Shown piece after piece: positions 6,450-12,395 of a stretch of 15,496 bases of DNA (positions are counted from its first letter, which is position 1; the number at the start of each line of letters is the position of its first letter). Position numbers and translations under genes: made by a program. The stretch covers positions 1 to 15,496 of the forward strand of contig JBGTEJ010000061.1 in NCBI GenBank assembly GCA_041747855.1, in the 5' to 3' direction. Source of the stretch: ZC4RG35 sp041747855 (GTDB lineage Bacteria > Actinomycetota > Acidimicrobiia > Spongiisociales > ZC4RG35). Below the pieces are notes generated by a model. That model was given only the letters and a program-made list of their open reading frames with translations, searched no databases and was not told where the DNA came from.

Positions 6450-7103
6450 GTGCCTGTCGAACCCGACCCGTCATCGTTCGATCTGCCCCGGCCATCCGTG
6501 GACGATGGGGACGTGGTGGCGGTCGGTGGAGACCTCTCGCCGGGAACCATCATCCAGGCATATCGGAAGGGGATGTTTCCCATGCACCTCCCCGACGGGC
6601 ATCTCGGGTGGTGGTGTCCGGTCGAAAGAGCAGTGATTCCCCTAGATGGCCTCCGGGTGAGTCGGTCCCTGAGAAAGGCGATGCGTAGGTTCACGGTTAC
6701 TGTGGACATGGAGTTCCAGGGCGTAATAGATGGTTGTGCCGACCCCAGTAGAGAAGGGGCTTGGATAACACCCGAAGTGGTCAACGCATACGTCGAGCTC
6801 CATCGCAGGGGGTGGGCCCATTCGTTTGAAGTGTGGGACACCGATGGTGGATTGGCGGGCGGGCTCTACGGTGTGGCGATCGGCGGTCTGTTCGCCGGTG
6901 AATCGATGTTTCATCGGGTCAGTGATGCCTCGAAGGTGGCGTTGATCAATCTGATCGTGTACCTGAACGAGAACGGGGGCAGCTTGCTCGATGTCCAGTG
7001 GCTCACCCCCCACTTGGAAGCTATGGGGGCCGTCGTCATCGGGAGGGACGAGTATCTGCGACGTCTTCCCGTCGCCCTCGAGCGCTCGGATATGTTCGCC
7101 TAG
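6450..7103 (+). CDS. aat: Leucyl/phenylalanyl-tRNA-protein transferase
   Basis: A 217-residue protein with the full Aat signature. It contains VGGDLSPGTIIQAYRKGMFP at 25-44, the WWCP block (54-57), ITPEVVNAYVELHRRGWAHS (106-125) and GGLFAGESMF (145-154). The last block is LDVQWLTPHLEAMGA (180-194). Glu151 and Gln183 match the conserved catalytic positions of the E. coli enzyme. It adds Leu or Phe from aminoacyl-tRNA to proteins with N-terminal Arg or Lys, marking them for ClpS/ClpAP in the N-end rule pathway in the cytoplasm. The length is slightly below the E. coli protein (234 aa) because of a shorter N-terminus. The GTG start at 6450 is the only usable one after an in-frame TAG. No Shine-Dalgarno sequence is seen. 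Confidence 0.94.
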   Translation: MPVEPDPSSFDLPRPSVDDGDVVAVGGDLSPGTIIQAYRKGMFPMHLPDGHLGWWCPVERAVIPLDGLRVSRSLRKAMRRFTVTVDMEFQGVIDGCADPSREGAWITPEVVNAYVELHRRGWAHSFEVWDTDGGLAGGLYGVAIGGLFAGESMFHRVSDASKVALINLIVYLNENGGSLLDVQWLTPHLEAMGAVVIGRDEYLRRLPVALERSDMFA

Positions 7104-7155
7104 TGCTCCCCGCTGCACTCACGTCTAGAGTCCCGCCCTTGTGCGAGGAGGAACC

Positions 7156-8010
7156 ATGAGTGCCCTGGTGGCAGGAGTAGACCTCACCGTCCTGGGGAGA
7201 CGGGTGGCGGATCGCGCCAGGATCATCGCCGAGGATTCCGGGCACGCCGTCTCTTTGGTTCATGTGATTGAGCCGGTCGGCGAAGCCTTGATAGATGCCG
7301 GTCTCGCCAGGCTAATGGGGGACTATCAGTCGAGGACCGCATCGGAACTGTTGGAGTGGTTTCGTCAGCGGACGTCGGTGGGTGTCGACTTGACGGTGGT
7401 GAAGGGTTCTCCCTCCTGGGAACTGGTATCCCGTGCCAAGACCGCTGACCTCTTGGTGGTGGGATCGTCGACTCTCGATGCCTTCACCCTCGGGCCGACG
7501 GCGAGACGGGTGGCACGGATGGCCGCCAGCGACGTGCTGGTAGTTCGCCGACAGCCGCGGGTTCCCTACCGTCGGGTCGTGGTGGCGGTCGACTTCTCGG
7601 AGGGCTCCAGGGCGGCATTGGATCAGGCGATGGCACGGTTCCCGGATGCGGAAACCACCGTTGTCTACTCGTTGACCTCACGGTTCGACCCTGTTCTCAT
7701 CGATGCCGGCTTGTTCATCGAAGAACTCGACGCTGACCGGAGCCGTCGGCTCGAGGTAGCGAGGGACCGCATGGCCGAGTTCGTTCACGGCCGTACGGGC
7801 GTGGCTCGGACGACCGTGTTGGACGGCCCGACTCTGGAATCGGTCTCAGAGGTGGTGCGCCAACGGAACGCAGATCTTCTCGTGGTCGGCAGCCGGGGGG
7901 CATCTGCCACACGTATGGTGCTCCTGGGATCGGTAGCCGAGGGTCTGCTCGGATCTGCCCCATGTGATGTCCTCCTGGCGAGGGTGCACTCGGCATTCCG
8001 ACGCCCGTAG
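7156..8010 (+). CDS. Tandem universal stress protein (two UspA domains)
   Basis: A 284-residue protein made of two UspA domains, about residues 1-131 and 138-276. Only the second carries the ATP-binding pattern GxxGx9GS (VVGSRG at 243-248 with GS at 258-259). In the first domain the equivalent region (VVGSSTLDAF) is degenerate. Such tandem Usp proteins are common in actinobacteria and respond to dormancy, hypoxia or other stress, often by binding ATP. The start ATG 7156 follows GGAGGAA at close spacing. A GTG at 7141 is in frame but would swallow this ribosome binding site. The gene stands alone, 52 bp after aat on the same strand. A short hairpin follows the stop. Confidence 0.93.
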   Translation: MSALVAGVDLTVLGRRVADRARIIAEDSGHAVSLVHVIEPVGEALIDAGLARLMGDYQSRTASELLEWFRQRTSVGVDLTVVKGSPSWELVSRAKTADLLVVGSSTLDAFTLGPTARRVARMAASDVLVVRRQPRVPYRRVVVAVDFSEGSRAALDQAMARFPDAETTVVYSLTSRFDPVLIDAGLFIEELDADRSRRLEVARDRMAEFVHGRTGVARTTVLDGPTLESVSEVVRQRNADLLVVGSRGASATRMVLLGSVAEGLLGSAPCDVLLARVHSAFRRP

Positions 8011-8013
8011 ATC

Positions 8014-8027
8014 CCGCCTCGTGGCGG
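8014..8027 (+). terminator. Short stem-loop after the universal stress gene
   Basis: CCGCC (8014-8018) and GGCGG (8023-8027) pair around a TCGT loop, directly after the stop at 8010. The stem is only 5 bp and no U-tract follows, so termination is a guess from position. Confidence 0.3.
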
Positions 8028-8071
8028 TAGGCTGATTGGAGGCAACCGTCACAGGCTCGGAGATTGTGGGC

Positions 8072-9175
8072 ATGAACTTCCGAAGGGTGTACCACCGGTA
8101 CGCCCCACAACCTATACGGACGACGGTGCGACGGGTGCGGGATCGGTGGACCGCTCGAGACGGTTCGGCGCAACGGAAGCAGTCGTCCGAGGGCCGTTTT
8201 CAGGCGATGGTCCGACAGCAGTACACCCTTCCCGATGGTGCCGAGGGCCATCCGATGCATGAAACCTGGCTCAACTACGCGCTGGATACGAACGATCGCG
8301 GGGTGGAGGTCGTCCGGACCGTGTCCAAGTTCGCTGATCCGGTGGGCAAGAGGCATCTTGACATCGGGTCGGCGTACGGAGGAACTGTGTTGGCGTTCGC
8401 AGCTGCTGGTGCAACTTCGGTCGGAGTCGAGATCGCTCCAAGCTGGTTGGAGATGGGTTTGGTCAACGTTGGTGATCACCCGCACCTGAATGTTGAATTG
8501 CTTGGAGGCGACATCCTGTCCGAAGAGGTTCATTCGGGGCTCGGTAAGTTCGACATCATCACATGTGAGCATGTCATAGAGCATGTCAGCAGTGTCGAGA
8601 GGTTCCTAGACGTCCTTGCAGGACTTCTCACGGATGAAGGTCTTTGTCACCTCCTGATCCCTAACCCGTTCAGCCCTTCTGAGGTGGCAAGCGATGGCCA
8701 CTATGGGTTGTTCGGTCTCACCCTGTTGGAGAGGTCTTTGGCCGAGTCGTACTTCTACGCGGTGGGTTGGAACGAGGAGTATGGAGTGGGGGAGTACTGC
8801 TTCACCTATCGGGACCACGAATTGATGTTTCGCGACGCAGGTCTGTATCTGGAGCAAATCTATCCGCCAGAAGAGTTCAGCCAGGCAGCGATCGATGACA
8901 CAGTCACGAAAGTGAGAGGTTTGACCAGATCGTTCGAGTCGAAGGTCTCGAATGGAGCGATCCCCGTCGAGTTCGTCCCTGAGATAGAAAGGGCACTGCG
9001 CGGCTACATGGATAGCTTCGAAGGCTCGCTTCGTCGATTCGAGAAGAGCACCGGAGGTTTGCGGAAATCGCTGGGTCGGGATCTGCTTGTTCAGTACGGT
9101 CAGGATGCTTGGTATGTCATTGCCTACAAGGAGATGGACTCAGCTATCGGGGCGGTGGGCGAACCGACGGTCTGA
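8072..9175 (+). CDS. Class I SAM-dependent methyltransferase
   Basis: A 367-residue protein. The Rossmann-type methyltransferase core has motif I HLDIGSAYGG at 95-104, the acidic residue of the second strand (Glu120 in GVEIA), and DIITCEHVIEHV at 161-172. The strand LCHLLIPNPF follows. The layout matches the Methyltransf_11/UbiG-like group. A basic N-terminal arm (residues 1-50) and a C-terminal helical part of about 170 residues are extra and unassigned. The substrate is unknown; glycan, lipid and small-molecule targets are all possible. ATG 8072 is chosen because GGAG lies about nine bases upstream; TTG 8036 is an in-frame alternative. Codon use is visibly richer in A/T-ending codons than the flanking genes, hinting at foreign origin. 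The end overlaps the convergent HNH gene by 32 bp. Confidence 0.86.
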   Translation: MNFRRVYHRYAPQPIRTTVRRVRDRWTARDGSAQRKQSSEGRFQAMVRQQYTLPDGAEGHPMHETWLNYALDTNDRGVEVVRTVSKFADPVGKRHLDIGSAYGGTVLAFAAAGATSVGVEIAPSWLEMGLVNVGDHPHLNVELLGGDILSEEVHSGLGKFDIITCEHVIEHVSSVERFLDVLAGLLTDEGLCHLLIPNPFSPSEVASDGHYGLFGLTLLERSLAESYFYAVGWNEEYGVGEYCFTYRDHELMFRDAGLYLEQIYPPEEFSQAAIDDTVTKVRGLTRSFESKVSNGAIPVEFVPEIERALRGYMDSFEGSLRRFEKSTGGLRKSLGRDLLVQYGQDAWYVIAYKEMDSAIGAVGEPTV

Positions 9176-10259
9176 GTCTCCACCTTCCATGGGTGGGTTG
9201 GCGGTATGGAGTCAGCTTGTGTTGGTGGATCGCGATGTGGTGGTGGTACCAGCAGACAGAGATCAGATTCTCCGGATCTGTCGGGCCCCCCTTGCTCCAC
9301 GGGATGATGTGGTGGACCTGGAGCCGGTTCCGGCTGTCGCATCCGTCGATAGAGCACCGGTTCCCGTCTCTGCGAATGATCGCTCGGCGTAGCGGCGGAG
9401 GGATGCTTCGACTGCCGCGTCCGTAGCGCATCGGTTCACCTTGTTGGGAAACTGCGATGACTTCGGTGGTGGAGTCACAGAGAAGGGCCTCCAACGCCTG
9501 ACGCCCGACTCTGGGCCCGGCCTGCAGATAGACCCCGGCCTCACCTGTCGAGCCGGTTGCGGTGTCGGCATCCACGAAGACGGTCACTTGTGTCGGAATG
9601 GCATCGTTTGAGCTGCAGATCAGTGCAAGTGCCGTGGCCCGGCGCCATGCGCTGGCGACAGGCATGTGGGGGTCGTCCGTAGGGAGGGCATCAGACTGTT
9701 TTGTCAGAGCTTCGTCGATGATCGCTCCGGTGGCGCCGTCCAAACCGCCCCATACGCTCCACCAGGAGAGGTCGAGTGAGGGCTGCAAGATCAGGTACTG
9801 ATCGTCGGATGTCCTGGTCTCCTTTGCCGCAGAGATGCGATGGCGGCGTGCAGCTTCCCTCACGACGCCAGCGATGTCTAGGTGACGGAAGGTCGGGTCG
9901 GGGTCACCTGACGGAAGGACTCCGGATGAGGCTTCGATACGGTCGAATGTCGATTCGAGCTCGTGTCCTAGTGATCTCAGCTCGGGACGCTCGCCGGTGC
10001 GACGCATGGTGCGAACCAGGCTCTTCGCGGTGTCCAGACTGACGTCGGCTCTCGCCGCAACCCACTCGGACAGCGACCGGGCACCGTCTCCACTGGCCAC
10101 CTGAGCCCTATCGATTGCCTCGAGAGCTTCCATCTGGATCGTGCGGAGCTTCGCTATGTGAAGTTCCGCGGTGACCAGGGTGCGCTCTGCGACATCGATC
10201 GTGGCGAACGTTTCGGCGGGGCGGGCCTCCCTTGTGAGCGAACTGGTGTTCGATTCCAT
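9144..10259 (-). CDS. DUF222 HNH endonuclease-domain protein
   Basis: A typical actinobacterial DUF222 (13E12-type) protein with a C-terminal HNH nuclease domain. The helical DUF222 part contains SLSEWVAARADVSLDTAKSL. The C-terminal domain has RRDGNRCSIDGC, LQVHHIIPWSKGGP, ENLISVCWYHH. The paired histidines, the Asn and the later His make up the HNH metal site, and CxxxxC plus a later Cys suit a zinc ribbon. Such genes are multicopy and probably mobile, and their biological role is unproven. I place the start at ATG 10259, giving 371 residues. The longer reading from 10337 has low G/C at third positions and crosses a 9-bp inverted repeat. TATATG (10273-10268) lies 8 bp before this ATG, which would suit a leaderless mRNA. 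Confidence 0.85.
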   Translation of the reverse strand: MESNTSSLTREARPAETFATIDVAERTLVTAELHIAKLRTIQMEALEAIDRAQVASGDGARSLSEWVAARADVSLDTAKSLVRTMRRTGERPELRSLGHELESTFDRIEASSGVLPSGDPDPTFRHLDIAGVVREAARRHRISAAKETRTSDDQYLILQPSLDLSWWSVWGGLDGATGAIIDEALTKQSDALPTDDPHMPVASAWRRATALALICSSNDAIPTQVTVFVDADTATGSTGEAGVYLQAGPRVGRQALEALLCDSTTEVIAVSQQGEPMRYGRGSRSIPPPLRRAIIRRDGNRCSIDGCDSRNRLQVHHIIPWSKGGPTDPENLISVCWYHHHIAIHQHKLTPYRQPTHGRWRLRPSVRPPPR

Positions 10260-10313
10260 AGCCGGAACATATACGACGGCTGGGACAGAAACAAGAGGGT
10301 TGTTTACGTTGGA

Positions 10314-10338
10314 GATGACTATTTTGGGCATAGTCATC
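10314..10338. promoter_or_regulatory. Perfect 9-bp inverted repeat in the HNH/LLM divergent spacer
   Basis: GATGACTAT (10314-10322) and ATAGTCATC (10330-10338) form a perfect 9-bp dyad with a 7-nt centre. It lies 55-80 bp upstream of the chosen HNH start (10259) and 46-70 bp upstream of the LLM gene start (10384). The position and spacing fit an operator shared by the divergent genes. It would also fold as an RNA hairpin. Confidence 0.5.
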
Positions 10339-10383
10339 TTGTTGATGTGAGCCGGACCGGCGGTGAGCCTCTAGCCTTCCAGC

Positions 10384-11253
10384 ATGACCCCCGCAGTCGG
10401 GCTCACTTTCGGAATCAGCGTCGTTCCGGAGTGGCAGTCTCAGAGCGAGATCCTGGAGATGGTGAACATCGCCGACGAGTCGGGTCTCGATGTGGTCGGA
10501 ATACAGGACCACCCATATCAGTGGCGCTTCTACGACACATGGACACTCTTAGCGTTCCTCGCAGCACGCACCAGCCAGGTCAGGTTCTTTCCGAACGTCG
10601 TGAGCCTCCCGATGAGGCCACCGGCGATGCTCGCCAAGTCCGTCGCCTCGTTGGATGTCCTTTCCGGTGGCAGGGTCGAGCTCGGCCTGGGGGCGGGAAC
10701 CTTCTGGGAGGCCATAAACGCCATGGGAGGCGTCGAGCGGTCACCCGCGGAAGCCTTCCAGGCCACCGAGGAGGCGATCGACGTCATACGGCTCATCTGG
10801 AGTGGTGAGCGCGGGGTCCGATACGACGGCCAGCATTACCAACTCTCCGGTGTCCACACCGGGCCCCAACCGGCACACGATGTCCAGATCTGGATTGGTG
10901 CCCGCGGGCCAAAGATGATGGACCTCATAGGCAGAAAGGCGGATGGCTGGGTGCCTTCGTCTTCTTGGGCACCGCCTGAGGACCTGGGTGGGTACATCGA
11001 CCAGATCCACGAATCCGCCGAAGGTGCAGGGCGGGATCCTGGACAGATCAGGGTGGTTTACAACGTCATGGGAGCGATCTCGCCCGATGCTGGTGATCGA
11101 TTTGTCGGGCCCGCCTCCAAAATGATCGAAGAACTCCGTGAGGTGGCGGGAAGAGGGGTTGACACTTTCGTGTTCTGGCCGAACGGGGATGATCTCCCCG
11201 GACAGGTGGAGGCGTTCGCCTCCGAAGTGGCTCCCGTCCTTCGCAAGGCGTGA
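10384..11253 (+). CDS. LLM-class flavin/F420-dependent oxidoreductase
   Basis: A 289-residue luciferase-like monooxygenase family protein. It starts with the usual first strand (VGLTFGISVVPE). The central signature SGGRVELGLGAGTFWEAINA, at 94-113, is the classic LLM motif. VQIWIGARGPKMMDLIGRKA, later in the chain, is the typical second-half motif. Actinobacterial members mostly use coenzyme F420 or FMN for redox reactions on varied small molecules. The exact cofactor is inferred from the lineage rather than from a diagnostic residue. The length is normal. The ATG start at 10384 has no obvious ribosome binding site. The gene is single. Its stop is followed immediately by a 5-bp hairpin (GTCGC/GCGAC, 11254-11266) and then the tRNA gene. 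Confidence 0.9.
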   Translation: MTPAVGLTFGISVVPEWQSQSEILEMVNIADESGLDVVGIQDHPYQWRFYDTWTLLAFLAARTSQVRFFPNVVSLPMRPPAMLAKSVASLDVLSGGRVELGLGAGTFWEAINAMGGVERSPAEAFQATEEAIDVIRLIWSGERGVRYDGQHYQLSGVHTGPQPAHDVQIWIGARGPKMMDLIGRKADGWVPSSSWAPPEDLGGYIDQIHESAEGAGRDPGQIRVVYNVMGAISPDAGDRFVGPASKMIEELREVAGRGVDTFVFWPNGDDLPGQVEAFASEVAPVLRKA

Positions 11254-11291
11254 GTCGCTAGGCGACCTGGGGCCAGTAACCTTATGCAATC

Positions 11292-11366
11292 GGGCTCGTA
11301 GCTCAATCTGGTCAGAGCAGCGGACTCATAATCCGTTGGTTGCAGGTTCAAGTCCTGCCGGGCCCA
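11292..11366 (+). tRNA. tRNA-Met (anticodon CAT)
   Basis: The cloverleaf folds completely. The acceptor stem is GGGCTCG (11292-11298) with CGGGCCC (11359-11365) and includes one U-G pair. The D stem is GCTC/GAGC (11301-11304, 11315-11318). The anticodon arm has the loop CTCATAA with anticodon CAT at 11327-11329. The T arm is GCAGG-TTCAAGT-CCTGC (11342-11358). The discriminator is A11366 and CCA is not encoded. The D stem and acceptor fit an elongator tRNA rather than an initiator. A CAT anticodon could also mark a lysidine-modified tRNA-Ile2, which I cannot exclude. The 3' half is a common integrase target, and a mobile module begins directly downstream. Confidence 0.93.
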
Positions 11367-11485
11367 CAATCCACCGACCAGGAAGAACCTCGAATACGCC
11401 AGGTAGCACCAGGGAAAACTGCTGATCCGACCTCGCTCACGGTCTCTCAGCCTTTCACGCCGTTTCACCCTGTTTTTCATTCTCG

Positions 11486-11505
11486 TGCGGCACAAATGCG
11501 GCACA
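11486..11505. repeat. Tandem direct repeat TGCGGCACA, 11-bp period
   Basis: TGCGGCACA occurs at 11486-11494 and 11497-11505, separated by AA. The 11-bp period places both copies on the same face of the helix. It lies about 120 bp from the tRNA 3' end, where core or arm-type recombinase sites are expected. Its layout parallels the two-copy repeat at 237-258. Confidence 0.5.
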
Positions 11506-11514
11506 GAACACTGA

Positions 11515-11539
11515 ACCGGGACCCATACGGTCCCTCGGT
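11515..11539. other. Bulged stem-loop between tRNA and excisionase gene
   Basis: GGGACC (11518-11523) pairs with GGTCCC (11529-11534) around CATAC. Outside it ACC (11515-11517) pairs with GGT (11537-11539) past a 2-nt bulge. It could be a terminator for the minus-strand excisionase transcript or part of an attachment region. No U-tract is seen. Confidence 0.4.
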
Positions 11540-11574
11540 CGTCGTCCAGACTCGTCCGGGTTGAGATCGCCACC

Positions 11575-11766
11575 TCATCGGTTGACATCGTGGAGTTGGT
11601 GTTCGATCCACTCTGCGATGTCGGTCCACCGGTAGCGGACATGTCTGCCTACCCGGAATCCCGGTGGTCCTTCTCGTCGGTACCGCCACTGGTAGAGGGT
11701 GGCCACCGGGACCCCGAGATAGTCGGCGAGTTCCTCGACGGTAATGAGCCGGTCCTGACGTTCCAT
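11575..11766 (-). CDS. Excisionase-family HTH DNA-binding protein
   Basis: A 63-residue winged-helix protein of the MerR-like HTH_17/excisionase group. LITVEELADYLGVPVATLYQ at 8-27 is the helix-turn-helix. GPPGFRVGRHVRYRWTDI (33-50) is the wing, and EWIEHQ ends the domain. It matches the small DNA-binding proteins found beside tyrosine integrases in actinobacterial elements, which bend attachment-site DNA and steer recombination towards excision. ATG 11766 gives exactly the domain length; the frame remains open far upstream, but that part is low-complexity with no homology. The gene points to the tRNA and is divergent from the relaxase gene. It may also autoregulate from the repeats at 11923-11972. 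Confidence 0.82.
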   Translation of the reverse strand: MERQDRLITVEELADYLGVPVATLYQWRYRREGPPGFRVGRHVRYRWTDIAEWIEHQLHDVNR

Positions 11767-12395
11767 GCCCTCGATCGTCGGTCGGCACCCTCTCAACTCA
11801 CTGTCATTCACCCTCCCAGTAGGTGATCGGCTCTGGAACGAGACAACCGGGTTGGTCGACGTGGTCGCGTCTGATGACCCGACTTGGAGAGTGTCGTTTC
11901 GGGCCTGGTCAGAGCAGTATGGGAGTGTTTCTGACACTCGGTTGACAGGGTTTGTGACACTCGGCTGACAGGGTGATCTGGTCTTCTTGATCCGGTGACT
12001 TGTCAACCTGAATCTCGCGTTGACCTCAGCCGGCCTAGGAGTTGTTTGGGAGTGGTTTGGCAGGGTGACCAACTATTAGCGCTGCTGCTGACCGACTTCG
12101 AACGGCGATACGAGCCGGGCTCGACAACCCGATCCAACAGCCGACCCACGGCGAGTTCTATCCGCCACGGGCGCATGTTCAGGTTGGCGAACTTGGCCAT
12201 CCCGAGGGCTCAACGACGAATGGTCGAACCCGAGAATGCCGACACCGCGTCTCCGAACAAGTCGACGTCTTCGACACTGAGCCCAGGTCCAGCCAACGAC
12301 CGAGATCCAGCGACCACCCACCCACGACTCCGGCTCCGGCTCCAGATAGACAGACGGTTGCACACCTGCGGTCGCATGGTCATTGGGGGTGTCTG
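11767..12395. other. 629-bp control region between excisionase and relaxase genes
   Basis: No convincing gene is seen here. Features present are the phased TGACA repeats and dyad (11923-11972), an inverted TGTCA (12001-12005) and a compact inverted repeat CGAGCC-G-GGCTCG at 12111-12123. This is where a relaxase origin of transfer (oriT) and divergent promoters would be expected, but no nic consensus is recognisable. A minus-strand frame from 12200 to 12003, starting MAKFANLNMRPWRIELAVGR, has gene-like third-position G/C over its first 40 codons. It has no family resemblance and a poor tail, so I leave it unannotated. A plus-strand frame (11995-12399) looks non-coding. Confidence 0.6.
11923..11972. 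repeat. Two 23-bp iterons with four phased TGACA words and an overlapping dyad
   Basis: Two 23-bp units (11927-11949 and 11950-11972) match at 21 of 23 bases. Each contains TGACA twice, giving TGACA at 11932, 11943, 11955 and 11966, spacings of 11, 12 and 11 bp, about one helical turn. The first unit overlaps the inverted repeat GAGTGT-N5-ACACTC (11923-11939). An inverted copy, TGTCA, lies at 12001-12005. The set suits cooperative binding by a small DNA-bending protein such as the adjacent excisionase, or a replication or transfer initiator. Confidence 0.7.

Larger units (their letters stand above)
11477..11588 (-). pseudogene. Possible integrase scar (start and end fragments only)
   Basis: An ATG at 11588 overlaps the end of the excisionase gene by 14 bp, the usual junction for an integrase gene. 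It opens MSTDEVAISTRTSLDDDRGT, which resembles an integrase N-terminus only in style. After about 25 codons the reading loses any integrase character and no catalytic Arg, His or Tyr motif is seen. About 30 codons on, another frame reads LCRICAARE and stops at 11477, about 110 bp from the tRNA. I infer that most of an integrase gene was deleted. The alternative is that this is plain non-coding DNA. Confidence 0.22.

Noticed and set aside
11058..11642. Minus-strand 194-codon frame running through the tRNA
   Set aside because: It contains the peptide WARQDLNLQPTDYESAALTR, the well-known artefact of translating the antisense of a tRNA. It also overlaps the LLM gene end.
12003..12200. Minus-strand 65-codon frame starting MAKFANLNMRPWRIELAVGR
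   Set aside because: The first 40 codons look gene-like in third-position G/C, but no family is recognised, the tail is poor and the ribosome binding site is weak.
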